Source: Benincasa hispida
Taxonomy: Eukaryota > Streptophyta > Magnoliopsida > Cucurbitales > Cucurbitaceae
Direction of reading: 5' to 3'
NCBI RefSeq assembly: GCF_009727055.1
Contig: NC_052349.1
Span: forward strand, 37,971,993 to 38,035,992
DNA length: 64,000 nucleotides
In this document: positions 1 through 11,850 of the stretch, in pieces
Layout of the letters: every line of letters begins with the position of its first letter
Numbering within the stretch: position 1 is the first letter of the stretch
Notes under the pieces: model-generated
Told to the model about the DNA's origin: nothing
Database searches by the model: none
Seen by the model: only the letters and a program-made list of their open reading frames with translations
Program-made: the position numbers and the translations under genes

Positions 1-289
1 GTTCGATGTCTTTTTGAGCTACATGATTGGGTGGTTAAATTTTGGCGATCAAGCATTGTTGGGTGTAGTTTGAAGTTTTTAGCATCATAAACATAAAAAT
101 AAAATCATCTGCAGATCCAGAAAGAAAGTGGAAGTAGAAAATCTTACAAGCATGAAAATTACAAGTTCATTTGCTGTCAACCGTCCTAGAAAGATCCAAC
201 TCAACCTTTGTGCTACCCTTATTTGTGGAAAGTGTCTTATTTCAAGTGTATTAGTATAGACATGTTTGGTATATATATATATATATTTT

Positions 290-380
290 TGTACTCATTT
301 TGGTACTTTGGTTTCCTTGCACTTTGAGCATTAGTCTATTTTCATTATATCAATGAAAAATTTCGTTTCCTTTAAAAAAG
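290..380 (+). repeat. LINE-like 3' tail remnant (intron of the methyltransferase gene)
   Basis: A T-rich stretch ends in the phrase caatgaaaaatttcgtttcc followed by an A-rich tail. This ending (a run to TCAATGAAA plus TTTCC) resembles the 3' ends of decayed plant non-LTR elements. No reverse transcriptase is left. It lies upstream of the first visible exon of the + strand gene, so it is probably intronic. The family assignment is inferred from the tail alone. Confidence 0.3.
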
Positions 381-589
381 GAAAGAATAGTATGGACATG
401 TCTAGAATTTCAAAGCTCAGCACTTCAATGATTCACGAATCGCAGTGTAGGGTTTTGGAGAACTTCTTTCATTGGGTAGTTCATGCACTGTTGATGAGTT
501 TTCAGATTGCTCTTTAATGGTCTTTTCTTGGTTGGTGGCATTTTGTTGGGTTTCTTTGGTAGTTTTGTAGTAGCCTTTGTTTTTCAGTA

Positions 590-753
590 TTTGAAGAAGG
601 CATGTTGGTCTAGATGTTTGTAAGCTTATCTCTAAGTGGTTGTATTTGTTGTTCTTATCATTTCTTTTTCTCTCCTTTTGAGAGTTTGTATCTTTTAATC
701 GTTTATTCTTTTTCATTACAATCAATGAGAAGTTGTTTCTTTGTTTTGAAAGA
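590..753 (+). repeat. Second LINE-like 3' tail remnant
   Basis: The segment runs through ctctccttttgagagtttg and ends in atcaatgagaagttgtttc plus an A-rich end. It has the same general layout as the tail at 290-380 but a different sequence. There is no coding content; the reverse-strand ORF across it is low-complexity and not a gene. It is probably a truncated non-LTR insertion in the intron before the exon at 863. Confidence 0.33.
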
Positions 754-862
754 AGTATAGTTAGGAAATAGTAGGCTTCTTAGATTTTTATAAACATTTT
801 GTTACTCAGTTTCTGCATGATATCGTGCAATCATCATAATTGTATTGTTTTACATGACTTAG

Positions 863-2380
863 GTTGATGATATTCTTGAGACAAAGTTGGAAGGGCAATT
901 TCAACTCGTTGTGGATAAAGGGACTTTAGATGCAATTGGATTGCATCCAGATGGTCCTATTAAAAGGTATAGGCAAATATATGCATACTCTAATACAGTT
1001 GTATTTGGACTGTTTCACATTGGACCGGTGCTTGCTCCACAATAAATAGATAATTGGTTATTTTCAAGTTTCAGTTCGATAGATATTGCTGCATGGAAGA
1101 TCATGTAATTGGTATTTCTTTATTTCTTTTTATTACTTCCAGGATCATGTATTGGGAGTCGGTATCGAAACTGGTGGCTCCGGGTGGGCTTTTGGTAAGG
1201 CTTTTCTTTTCCCTCTTCCACTAATCTGGCAGAAAAATAAATAATTATAATGATGGATACTTCATGCTAACCACCACGAGGCATCCTAGTGTTTTCATGT
1301 CATGGGACAAGTGATAATGTAAAAGTACTTCAGAGTTCAAAACCTATGGCCACCCATCTAATTTTAAAGTCCGAGTTTTCCAACATCCAAATATTGTTGC
1401 ATCTTGCAGATAGTTCTATTTATTTATTTATTTATTTTGATGAGAAACATTCAAAATAATTTCATTGATAGGATGAAATTACAAAAAGGCATAAAAGCTA
1501 TATGGGAGTTACATATAGCTTTATGAGATGGCCCATTTACAAGAAGTATCCTCTTCTAATTTTGTACTTTGTTTAAAAACTACTTTTATCCTTTTTGAAA
1601 GTTGCAATATTACCTTTGACCTTTCATAAATGTTTCAAGATTACCCTTAGAATAGAAGTCCGTTAAAATGTAGGATGAAAATTGGGACATAGAATGATGT
1701 GGATGTGATTTGGAACGAAAAGTGGGAACCCAACATTGTCACACCATTCTAGGTCACCACGACGCCCATTCAAGTCCCGATTTCCATCCCAACTTCCAAT
1801 GAATTTCCACTCAAAGGTTATTTTGAAGCATTTATATTTGGTCATCTGTAATACTGTTATTGCATCCTTTTAATTGAATTAGAGCTCTTCTTCCCCCACC
1901 CCCTCTGGTTGTAAAATTTAATACATCAGAAAAATTGAACAAAGGACGAAGTTCAAGAATATTTTTTTTTGTAATTTAGGCATTATCATGAGATTCATGA
2001 AATGCGTGTGAGCTCCCCAATTTTTCCCATTTACATTTTATGTTCTTTGGCAAATTTGAAATTTCATTCTCTTGGAGCTAGTGCATATACATAAGCATCC
2101 TTACTTCGGTGAAACTGCAATGCAACTGGACTGACTTGCCGCTGGTAATTGCTTGTAGGTGATCACTTCCTGCAACAGCACAAAAGATGAACTTGTGCAA
2201 GAAGTTGAGAACTTCAATCAAAGAAGGGTTAATTCCTTTGCGGAACCGGAGTCATCCGATGAAACACAAAGAGAATCGTCTACATTTCAGTACCTCAGCC
2301 ATGTTCGTACGTACCCGACATTCACCTTTGGAGGATCTGTCGGATCTCGTGTTGCCACAGTGGCATTCCTTAGAAACTGA
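863..2380 (+). CDS. EEF1AKMT2: eEF1A lysine methyltransferase (METTL10/EFM4 family), last three exons
   Basis: Known role of the family: a cytosolic SAM-dependent seven-beta-strand methyltransferase that methylates a lysine of translation elongation factor eEF1A. Three coding exons join in frame: 863-966 (104 bp), 1143-1194 (52 bp) and 2159-2380 (222 bp, stop TGA). All introns are GT-AG. The first visible exon encodes the strand-4 region with the family motif DKGTLDAIGL. The second gives IMYWESVSKLVAPGGLL, and the third begins VITSCNSTKDELV and ends in FGGSVGSRVATVAF, as plant members of the family do. The 5' exons with the SAM-binding GxGxG motif are not found in 1-862 and must lie before the window, so this entry is partial at its 5' end. 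An AATAAA at 2665-2670 is a likely poly(A) signal. I see no break in the visible reading frame. Confidence 0.88.
1421..1505 (-). repeat. Reverse-oriented LINE-like tail in intron
   Basis: A (TTTA)n run is followed by a stretch that, read on the - strand, ends in catcctatcaatgaaattat and then a T-rich segment. This is the same kind of tail as at 290-380 and 590-753 but inverted. It lies in the intron between exons 1143-1194 and 2159-2380. No coding remains. Confidence 0.28.
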
Positions 2381-2664
2381 TTGTGCTAGCTTGCCATCTT
2401 GGATTGAAGTCATCTCTGTATGTTATACACATTTGTGGATTTGCAGTGTTTGAGCCTACCACAATTTGCCCCCCAAGAGTCAATGTTGTAATGGTTTTTT
2501 TTGCTTTAAAAACCACAAGACTTCGCGTTTGTGTAAACTTCGAACCATTTTCCAGGATGTTTAGCTTCTTCTTAGGGAACTGATGTAATTACGGTGGGGA
2601 GTAAAGTGGAAAATTACTAAATTGCAGCTTCTTATCTGTCTGATGTTGAGAGATCTAAATGCCT

Positions 2665-2670
2665 AATAAA
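2665..2670 (+). terminator. Probable poly(A) signal AATAAA of the methyltransferase gene
   Basis: A canonical AATAAA lies 285 bp after the TGA stop of the methyltransferase gene, inside an AT-rich 3' region. The position fits a plant 3'UTR. Plant poly(A) signals are loose, so this is only a candidate. Confidence 0.4.
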
Positions 2671-2699
2671 CCATTCAACCCATTGTAACTTGACATTGA

Positions 2700-5230
2700 G
2701 TATTGATATTGCCTTTTTGTTTTTAGTTCAACCATTACGGAAGTGAGATCGAATCATCAACTTTTAAAATGATAACTAGCGTCTGGTCAATAAGTTAGGT
2801 TTGAATTTGATGTATTGGGATTATTCTCATTGCTTATCATATTGGTTTATTATGTTGTGTTGAAAAGAGAGATTGCGGTCATGTAATTGTTAAGTATCTT
2901 GGTCATTTTTATGCACAAGAAATCATAATCAATCAATGGGAGATGGGGAATAAGAAAATTCACTACCATGGTGTTTATGGAACTCTAAAATGCGAAACAA
3001 AGTATGGGTCCTATCCTTAAATCTATAATTTTGATCCGCAATCTCATTTTTTCAAAATATGTCTTCAATCACATTCTCATTGATTATTACATTGGATCTC
3101 TTTTCACACATTTTCTTTTACTAACTTTTCATCGTTTCTAATTTTTTCTAGATCCATATCCATATCTATATCAATAATCAGAATATCGACTACTGATATG
3201 CATAATTTAAAAGTTGGCATTTTTTCCCTTTTATCCTCATGGTCTCTAGATTCATACCCTTACCTATATCAATAATCTATATCGATATTGATACTAATAT
3301 CCACAATTAAAATGTTAGAATTTTTTCTTTTTTATATGTTATTTTTGTTTGACCATATTTATTAGAACAATCCTTGAGTTAGAATTTTTCTTTTTATGCA
3401 TGATTTTGGCCATCTTTTTACACATTTGTATGAAGATTTTTTTTTTCCTTGTACGTGATTTTTTTATTAGTTTGAAGAAAATGTAATGTAAATTTTTTAG
3501 ATTTGACTCTTTGGTTTAAGAAGTTTTTAAAATCTTAAGTTTTAATCTATACTTCTAAGAGGTTTTTAAAATCTTAGGTTTTAATCTATACTTCTTTCTT
3601 TATTATGGATATGTTTCAAGTATTTAGGTTTCATTTTTTTTTTCTTATCCCAAATGGAAATGAGAGGATGAGAATTATTCTTCTTCATTCTCGTTTTTAA
3701 ACCATATTACAAATCATGAACCAAATTGTTGGTTTTAAAAAGCATTCTTTTTAATGGTCTCCAAATACTATTTTCTATTATTTTTATGACGGGTCTTCTA
3801 TATTTAAAAAAGTACTTGCGATTATCTATTTATCTTTGAAGAAGAAATATAACTTTAAATTATGATTATTATTATTTGAAAAAAGTACTTATAGAAGAGT
3901 TAATTTTGTTTATAATTTTTTTTTTCACACGTTATTCTAAACACATTATTCATGACTTAAGAGAATTTCAAACCAAACCAAGAATCAATCTTTTTATCTT
4001 GAGAAATTGACATATCTTTAATAATGTAATAAATATTGTTTTAATTTTAAATGTGTGATTCCACATTCTATACTTCTCTTAATCATCCAAAAAAGCTCTA
4101 GTTTTGTATTGAGTCCCACATTTAATTTAAATTGATTTCCATTCTAAGTGTAATAAAACAAAAATCTATTGTTGTTATATTTTAAATATTTATTAGCTTT
4201 AGATTTTAGATCATTTTAAAAAAAATTAAAACTTTGATCTTATAGGAAAAAATGTATTTAAAGAGTTGTTCACTTATAATAATCTAAATTTTATGTATAA
4301 ATACCTCACTTATCTTACTCTCTAGATACATAACAAAGTAATTGGCCACTATGGATTGAGCCATATGCTTCTTTAATATTTATTTTCTACCTTGTGAATT
4401 GTGATTACATAACCCATTAATAAAAATAAGAAAAATACAAATTGATTAAGTAATCAACTAATTAGGATATTTAACTATAAATGACGCACATATTACTTCA
4501 GTTGTATTTAGAAAAAACTTTTAACTACACAACCTATTTATTATGATAAATCGGCTAAATTTAACAAATAATGTGATAAACCATTAGATATGCACACCAT
4601 CATCTACTTAATGCTGCAACGTACAATCGAAGACTAAATAAAATTATACTCCAAAATTTAATTTCCAACATAAATGTTATGGGAACTTTTTAAGTTAAAT
4701 TACAAATTGAGATTCTAAACTTTGGCTATTTGATCTAACTTTTAAAATTACAAATTTAGACAAATTTGAAAGTCTAGGATTGCATTAGATATAAAATTTA
4801 AATTTATATCTAATTCATTTTTAAAATCTTCAAATTTGTCAAAGACATATTAGGTACCGAATCAAAAGTCCTGAGACTTGTTGGACAAAAAAATGAAAGA
4901 ATTAAAGACTTAGAGATCAAATAGTCACACGAGCCTCAAAGTTTAGGGGCTAAACTTGAAGCTGAGAGAATATGACATACAAATTTCAATGATAAATCTT
5001 ATAATTGGACTAAAATCAAATTAAATTAAGGGTGGTAAGATAAAAGCACAGTCTAGAATACACAAAATCTCAGAAATCTACTAAAACGTTTTTGAATGAC
5101 TCATAAAATAAGTCATAATATTTGTCAATTGTAATCAATGACAAATATGAAATAGATCAATGTAGTTACCATTCTCCATACAATAGATATTCTTAATGTA
5201 AACACAATAACAAATCCTGAACCCGAGCAA
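2700..5230. other. Intergenic AT-rich DNA
   Basis: No convincing ORF was seen on either strand. There is a short direct repeat near 3515-3600 (two copies of a phrase with aagtttttaaaatcttaagttttaatctatacttct), many T and A runs, and local repeats of the type atatcaataatc. It separates the 3' end of the + strand methyltransferase gene from the 3' end of the - strand endosulfine gene, so the two genes are convergent. Confidence 0.6.
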
Positions 5231-5334
5231 TTGTATTCTAAAAAACAAAAGAAAATTGCTCATACCTAGATAGGCATTCCACAGGAGTGAGATACAACAA
5301 AACAGCTACAACAAGCACTAGAAGAAGCTGTTCT

Positions 5335-7506
5335 TCATTCATTCGGAGTTGCATATTCATTTGGAGCAGTTCCTCCATCTGCATGAATATAAACATATAC
5401 CACGATCATAACAATACCATACAGCGTAGAGTTGTTGATAATGGACGAGCAACTTTCAAGATTTGTATATATTGAATTCTTTACTTGCAGAAGTTTCTAA
5501 TAGGTCCTTGAACTAATGGGATTGTGTTTGATCTCTAAACTTCTAAAGGTTTCTAAGGGGCACTAGACTTTAAATTTATGTTTAATAGATATTTGGCATC
5601 AACTACTTAAATTTAACGTTTATGACAACAAATCACTTGGAATTGTTTGAAATCAGAGGCAGCATGGCATTATATAATATAGTACGGAAGCCAGGTAGAT
5701 GCGTTAAGCTACAAACCTAATGACAAATACGTATTAGACACATAATTAAAGTTTGAGTAGATAGACATGATCTTGAAAGTTTAAAGACTTAATCGAGGTT
5801 GGTTAGTTTCAGCTAGAGCTTCAAATAATAGGCATACCTTCGCCATCTGATGGAGCACAAGGAGACTTCCTGTATCGTGTTTGCTGTTGTGTTGGCTATG
5901 GAAGAGAAAAGAAATTGCAATCACATAAGTCCTGCTTGATGATGGTATTAACAAAAGAAGAACAATAAAAAGAAAATTACAAGACTAACAAATCATTTCA
6001 CAATATTTGTATTGATGCCTTGTCAAAGTAATGATAGTAGCAGATATGGCAATGACAGCACCATCCTTCTCAGGATTAAGCCACGTCCGTTATTAATTTT
6101 CAACCTTTTCGATCATATTCTCTAAGTACTCAAACTTTTTCACTTATAACTTCTTGGAGAACTTTTCTTCTCTTGGGAAACCTATATGGTGTCACTGTAA
6201 TTGATTGGGTCCTATTGGCTGATTTTGGTAATATTCACTTTCATTTCTTTGGGTACTTTCAAATGTCCAACTTTAGTCTCAATATTTTTTTTCCCTAGTG
6301 TGTTTCTCTCTATGTATGCTTTCACACAATTGTTTTTAACACATCTCTGTCCGAAAACTCTCTCACTTATCCCTTGTTTACATATTGTCTTTCATGTATT
6401 TTTTCTAAGATATACTTTATTTGACCGAAACATTACTCCCCCTAGTTTGTCTTTGAACAATTTCTCTCTTTCATTCTTCTTGGTTAATTTCCTTGTATGA
6501 ACATTTCACTTTTTACCTTCTTGCAATTTTCTTCCAATAAATTACAATGTTGTTTGTTATTATTATAATTCTCTATAGGTGGAGATTAAGATGAAATATT
6601 ATTAAACTTTCAATTTAAATTTCTCAAAAACAAAAGTCAAGCAAGGGTTCCCTCCTTTTGCCTTGAAGGAAAAACACTCTTATATTCTAACATAATAACT
6701 AGATACTAAAATTAGACAACTGAAAACAAAATGGAAACTAAAATTGTCATGACTTAAAACTTTTTATGCAAGAGGTCAAGGTCTAAATTTTGAGATGGAC
6801 ACATGCACTCTGTTCAGCACATGTTTTTACTCAAGATCTCTACCCTAAGATAACATCAAAAGTTAAAGTTATCTACTTGAGATGAAGACCATATGCATAA
6901 TATAATGAAGAGTTTGTTTCTTGTTCACACACACACATTATGTATGCATATTTCCAACCTGTAATTTCGGTCGAAGAGCTTCTAAAGGTCCTTTAGGCTT
7001 CTCAACTCCTTGCTGCAATCAGATAAATTAAGGAGGACATATTAGTGAATTAGTGAAAATTATGCAAACTAATTTCAAAATCGAGTAAAAATGGCAATAT
7101 AAGTATATAATGCAAAATACCTTTCCCAATGCCCAATCAGCAGAATCAAAATAAGCACGTTCATGATCCTGAAGTTGGGATTCAAAAGCTTTAGACATGC
7201 ATGTTGAAGGATGAACGGATCTCCAGAATATCGAATTTTTTACAAGAGAAAAGTACCTTCGAAATGAGTGGTGGCTTCTTGGGAACAATTCCTCCATATT
7301 TTTTCTTTATAACTTCCTCCTGTAGTGAAAATTAGCCACCAACTTCAAATTGGTAACTTTGCAATAAAATTTGGACGCTATTATAGAAAATTTAAATGCT
7401 TATGTATGAAGTTGCAAACCTCCTTCCGAGAAGACGACATAGATTCTTCAGATCCAACATGTTCATCTCCATCCACTCGTTCGGTCACTTTGATATGCTC
7501 AGACAT
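5335..7506 (-). CDS. ENSA: Endosulfine family protein (ENSA/ARPP19-like), 117 aa, six exons
   Basis: Coding exons in transcript order: 7506-7420, 7319-7257, 7168-7121, 7012-6959, 5895-5838 and 5378-5335. They sum to 354 bp (117 codons plus TGA), all with GT-AG introns and an unbroken frame. The start MSEHIKVTERVDG leads into an acidic N-terminus. Then follow KKKYGGIVPKKPPLISK, the signature DHERAYFDSADWALGK, and KGPLEALRPKLQ, then a Gln-rich tail ending EYATPNE. In animals and yeast, Greatwall/Rim15 kinase phosphorylates the Ser of FDSGDY, which turns the protein into an inhibitor of PP2A-B55. Here the site reads FDSADW, the form I associate with plants. The protein is small, probably disordered, and has no membrane segment or targeting peptide. 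The length fits the family. A 5'UTR intron (7562-8352) may support expression. I see no sign of decay. Confidence 0.95.
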
Positions 7507-8445
7507 GATTAACTAGTAAAGCTTAGTTAAGCAGCAACGCCAATAATTATAAAATTGCAGCCTGCAAGTAAAATTTAAAGAATCATTAGTTATAAGTCGG
7601 GCAAATAAACTGGAACCAGCCCTCCTATGCCAACTCTCTTAGTTGACAGACGGAAATCAGAGCTAAAATATGACAATATTTCATCAATAGAAAGCAAACC
7701 ATCCAATATCAGAAACAGGAACATCTACCACTCAACCTTCCTCAAGCCCTCACACACACACACACACACACAGCATTAAAAGGAAGAACCAAAGATAATA
7801 AGGAAGGAAAGAAAAATATACAGCAACATATAATAATAACAAAAAAAACTTATGCAGATTACATTATTCTTATTTCATTAGATGGAAAAGTATTGGAAGA
7901 GAAAACAATGAAAAGAGAAACTACCAATAACTACATTGTTCACTCCCCTCTCCATGGATCCATGTTTCCACCCACCACACCGCCATATTTAATCTTGAAA
8001 ATTACCTAATTAACTTTAGAACTAAGAAGAACAAGATCTTCTTATTTTCTCCATAAGATTGAATACATATCACGCTAATCCAGAGACAATCAATACCAAT
8101 TACCACAAACCCCCAACGGCATACATAATATTCCATTTCCCGGAAACAGAGATCACAACGGTCATTTCTAATTCCATAAATTTCTTAACTGAATTACATA
8201 AAAATCATAAATGCATCTAAAAATCAATATAAAACGAGAAAAAAGGAGAAAAAAACGGATAAAGAAGCATCGGGTACAGAGAATATAGAAGAACACAAAG
8301 CTTACTGTGAAGCATATTGTAATGGAAAAGAGGATTGATAGAGTAATAATACCTTTGAAGCTGCAAAAATGGCGATGGGGGAAATAGGATGAAGACGATG
8401 AATTTGAACCCCGGATCTGATCTGCTCGAAGAACGACAGATCCCA
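7507..8445 (-). other. 5'UTR of the endosulfine gene with a leader intron
   Basis: Upstream of the ATG, a 55-base non-coding exon (7507-7561) is preceded by a good acceptor (acttgcag). An upstream exon ends at 8353 with donor GTATTA and runs back to roughly 8440, where GC-richer sequence (ggatctgatctgctcgaag) meets a TTTTG/TTTTA simple repeat. The 790-bp intron is inferred from splice signals only. The transcription start is not resolved. Confidence 0.5.
7751..7772. repeat. (CA)11 microsatellite
   Basis: Eleven uninterrupted CA units lie inside the 5'UTR intron of the endosulfine gene. Confidence 0.95.
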
Positions 8446-8454
8446 AATTATTTG

Positions 8455-8530
8455 TTTTGTTTTGTTTGTTTCTTATTTTATTTTTATTTTTATTTTCATT
8501 TTCATTTTCGTTTGTTTGTTTGTTTGAATT
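8455..8530. repeat. TTTTG/TTTTA simple repeat upstream of the endosulfine gene
   Basis: A low-complexity run of TTTG, TTTTA and TTTTC units lies at the presumed promoter border. It creates long Phe/Lys-rich ORFs on both strands (8168-8566 and 8457-8693), which are artefacts of composition. Confidence 0.8.
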
Positions 8531-9013
8531 TTTTTTGCTCTTGCTGAATGTAAACGGCAATTTCACATGTACATTTGTGGTGGCCTACTTTGAACAAAAT
8601 AGTGAATTTGACTTTCTTTTTTTTAAAGAAATTTTTATAATATTTTTTTTTAGGTTGATCAAATGGAGGGTGGAGATTGAATCTTCGACCTAAGAAAATT
8701 GTATATAAGTGCCTTTATGAATTGAAATATATGCTCGAATAGGCTAATTTAGATTTGGTTTTGAATCATATCTTGATGTATATTTATTTTTACTTTTTTA
8801 ATAGTTGTTTTGAAGACTTTTTTTCAATAGTTTAACACTAATTAATGTTTCAAAAAGTTATTTTTACTTCAACTATATGTGACCAGAGAAATTTGAATCT
8901 TTAGTCTTTTAATTAAAGTTATAATGCTTTTGGCTATTTTGACTAGTAAATTTGAATTTTCATTTTGTTCGTAATATGTATTATTAAAATGTATTATCTT
9001 AAACAAAAAAAGT

Positions 9014-9150
9014 TATTTTCAAATATAGGAAAATTATCCAACTTATTTACAAATATAACAAAATGTCATTGTTTTCAACATCAATAGACGATGATATTTT
9101 GTTATATTTGAAAATATTACCATCAGTTTTACTATTTAAAACAATTATCC
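9014..9150. mobile_element. Decayed foldback MITE, copy 1
   Basis: The left part (tttcaaatataggaaaatta ... acaaatataacaaaatg) is mirrored by the right part (gatattttgttatatttgaa ... ttttactatttaaaac). The arms have diverged. Related copies are at 9266-9415, 17095-17275 and 18560-18725. There is no transposase, so it is non-autonomous. Confidence 0.6.
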
Positions 9151-9265
9151 TACAAAAATAAATGTTTTAAATTTGATATTTGATCTACAAATAATTAAAT
9201 CTAAGATGTATGTCAAAACAATGCAATTCACAACTAGCTAATTAATTGATATTTTATTTACAAAT

Positions 9266-9415
9266 TAGGACTATTTTCAAATATAGAAAAATAGCCAACT
9301 TATTTACAAATATAGCAAAATGTGTCTACCACTATCTATTAAACAGTGATATTTGCTATATTTATAAACATTTTCAGTAGTTTTGCTATTCAAAATAATT
9401 ACCCTACAAATTAAT
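9266..9415. mobile_element. Decayed foldback MITE, copy 2
   Basis: It has the same layout as the 9014-9150 copy: tttcaaatatagaaaaatag, then acaaatatagcaaaatg, a centre containing ctatctattaaacagtgata, then the mirrored arm gctatatttataaaca and ttttgctattcaaaataatt. The two copies lie about 115 bp apart in the same orientation. Confidence 0.6.
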
Positions 9416-9674
9416 AGGTCTAGGATTTGTGTCAAAACAATGCAAGCTAATTTCAAAAATAGTATTTTTAGTTACTAGTAATATTGCAACCAAAAACTTT
9501 GTATGGATTTAAAATTAAAAAATAATTATTAAGAGGTCCTTTTAGAGTTCAGTACATATGGGTGGATAAATTTCAACTAACCTCTAACCTCACCAACGAT
9601 ATTACCTGCCTTAACAAGCTAACTATGCTCATGATAATTTAGACTTATTTGTTTTATTCTTCCTATTTGAATAC

Positions 9675-9750
9675 TAAACGACATATAACTCAACTAACAT
9701 ATAGTAACAAATATATGGTTCGAATCTCCCAATTTCATATTGTACTAAAA
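9675..9750 (+). mobile_element. Possible tRNA-derived SINE head
   Basis: The sequence ataactcaactaacatatag is followed about 25 bases later by tggttcgaatctcccaattt. This spacing resembles a degenerate A box and B box of a tRNA-derived SINE; the B-box GGTTCGAATC is intact. A related decayed copy is near 11135-11205 (taactcaactagcat ... aaaattcaatcccacc). It is too degenerate to fold as a working tRNA. Confidence 0.4.
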
Positions 9751-9805
9751 AATAATTGAATTGTAACTATTACATAAATTCAAGATACAATATGAAAGAA
9801 ATTTA

Positions 9806-9955
9806 GGGGTTGTTTGAAACACTGAGATGATATAAGATGTCTGGGGAGTTTTGATGTCTATGTTTGGGATGCAGAGTCGTATTGTCTGAGTTTATATATG
9901 TGTTTGAGTGTGCAGAGTTCATATGTCAGTGATATCTAGTTCAGTTTTTTGTCCT
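9806..9955 (+). mobile_element. Fragment of the element also seen at 19.6 kb
   Basis: The stretch ggggttgtttgaaacactgagatgatataagatgtctggggagttttgat closely matches ggggctgtttggggcactga...gatgatatagaatgtggagagttttgat at 19583. It is probably one end of a non-autonomous DNA transposon; the other end is not recognisable here. Confidence 0.45.
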
Positions 9956-10217
9956 CTAAAATAATTTGCCTGTATGAACACTATTTTTTTAAAAAAATCT
10001 TATAATTCAATTATTGTATCAATTCAGTTTTTGTATTCAATTATTGTCTTTTAAATAATTCTTTATTATTGTTGTTTAAAAAAAACTCAGTAAAAATTTA
10101 ATAATAATCATAAATAGTCAACGAAATACCAACATTTAAAAATACGAAATTTAATTCTAAGTCAGGGATGGACGTACCAACTTTTTTTGTAAAATCTTTT
10201 TCCACTTTTTAATACTG

Positions 10218-10220
<3 letters not shown>

Positions 10221-10249
<29 letters not shown>
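10221..10249. repeat. (AT)n microsatellite
   Basis: A run of 29 alternating A and T bases in intergenic DNA. Confidence 0.95.
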
Positions 10250-10251
<2 letters not shown>

Positions 10252-11449
10252 GTTCAATCATGACTTGAATTTTGAAAAGAGTCTTCAAAAGTAAGACAAA
10301 TAAAAAATAAAAATAAACGAAGAAAAGTAGTACTTATAAATTTAATTTTTAAAAACTATCGACAACTAAAGGGTTATGAATGGTCAATTAAATATTTTAG
10401 TGAGACATTTAAAAAAAAGTATTGCTTCTGTTTGATTTTAGGGATTTTGTTGAGGCTTTTCTCATATATATTTACGGATGAGTTTTCTATTAAGGTTTTA
10501 TAATAGGCTTTTGAATAGTAGATTTTGAATATCAATGTTGTATACGAAGATTTTTTTAATTTTTTTTTTATTTGAGATATTGTATACAAAGATTTAATCT
10601 AAAATATTGTGATTTTTTTAATAGGCATTATATAGATAAATAATTGATATACTAAGTAAATAAAAATAAAAACTTGAATGACATAATTTATGGATAATAA
10701 ATTATTAATATATTCTATCACATGACACTGGAGGGAAAAACGATATATATAAATTGAAGATAAAAAATGGACGCATGGGACTAGTTTAAAATACCATGGT
10801 TTCTCAATAAAATGGATATAGTGAGAAAAAAATTACATCCGAAGTATAATGAAATAAACTGAAGAAAAGAATAAAGAAATAAAAACGTAAGTGGGCAATA
10901 GGAAGGGAGGAGGGAGTGATAATCGAGTATGAGAAGGGAGGAGACCTAGAAAGTTGGGGGTGGAGAAGCTGAGAGAATTGTTAAATGAGGGTTGTTGTGT
11001 ACATGTTGAAGGAAGTGAAAATGGGAGATGATATATTGGTGGGCCAAACAATGTTATAGGAACTATATCATCTTCCCACATAGGATATTGCTCCCAAAGA
11101 GGCCCTTATTATAACCAGGTGGGTCCAGCACAAACATAACTCAACTAGCATAAATGTGTACAATCAGCTTTGAAGTCGAAAATTCAATCCCACCCCACAT
11201 GATATATATACATATATAACTAAGTGGAATTTTGCATTTTTCTATTTAGTCACCTCAATTAAATTTTATAGCTCATCTATATTTAAGTTTGAAAGCCTTT
11301 GATCCTTAAACTACTTAAATTGACAAGTCACAGTTGTCTTAGTTTTGAACAAAACTCAACCCATACCAACCAAAACTACACTATTTTTAATCTAAAATCT
11401 TCCGCAACAGATTTAAGAGCAAATTTGGCAGCCATGAACAAATAAACAT

Positions 11450-11850
11450 ACCATTAAAAGAAAAATAAAAGAAAAGAAAAAGAAACTAATAAAAACACAT
11501 CCATCTTTGAAAGAACTACTGATTTTATACAAATGAAATTCCTTTCTAGTTTACCATTACACACTTCATACATTAAATAGTGAGCCAACGATTCCATGGA
11601 ATAAAAAGTTTGATTCAACCAAAGAAGTTTCTGCTGCTTCCCCACAGATGTGAACTTCACTGCAGAAAATAACCAGGTCATGATCGCCTCGCTTCAAGGA
11701 CCATACGCAGCCTCGTGACTCATAACTTTCTCACAGTGAAAAGCGATTGATGACCTTCTATGCATTTCATCAAACCATTTTCCATCTTGTCGTTTCGTTT
11801 TCGTTGTTTCCATTATATTATGGACGAGGCCAATGTATTGTTATCTCAAG
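11450..11850 (-). other. 3'UTR region of the RINGv gene
   Basis: Downstream of the TAA (11841-11843), the - strand runs through non-repetitive sequence to about 11450, where an A/T-rich stretch begins. The 75-codon ORF at 11454-11681 has no known domain and is best read as 3'UTR. No clear AATAAA decides the end. Confidence 0.4.

Larger units (their letters stand above)
8640..11440. other. Intergenic AT-rich DNA between endosulfine and RINGv genes
   Basis: No gene is supported here. The block holds two foldback-type MITEs, one possible SINE, the end of an element shared with 19.6 kb, and an (AT)n run, each listed separately. A cleaner stretch at 10833-11081 has an 82-codon reverse ORF rich in Pro, Ser and Phe, with no recognisable domain; I do not call it a gene. 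Confidence 0.6.

Noticed and set aside
6201..6500. 99-codon hydrophobic + strand ORF
   Set aside because: It lies antisense inside an intron of the endosulfine gene and is T-rich; no homology that I recognise.
7028..7297. 89-codon - strand ORF starting MEELFPRSHH
   Set aside because: It reads exon 2 of the endosulfine gene out of frame and then crosses an intron into exon 3; the spliced frame is the real one.
8168..8693. Two long ORFs on opposite strands (132 and 78 codons)
   Set aside because: They are made of Asn/Lys or Phe runs from the TTTTG/TTTTA repeat and overlap the 5'UTR of the endosulfine gene.
9675..9750. tRNA gene
   Set aside because: There is a B-box-like motif, but the acceptor and anticodon arms do not pair; called a SINE remnant instead.
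10833..11081. 82-codon - strand ORF
   Set aside because: Pro/Ser/Phe-rich with no domain, no splice partner and no conserved start context; not enough to call a gene.
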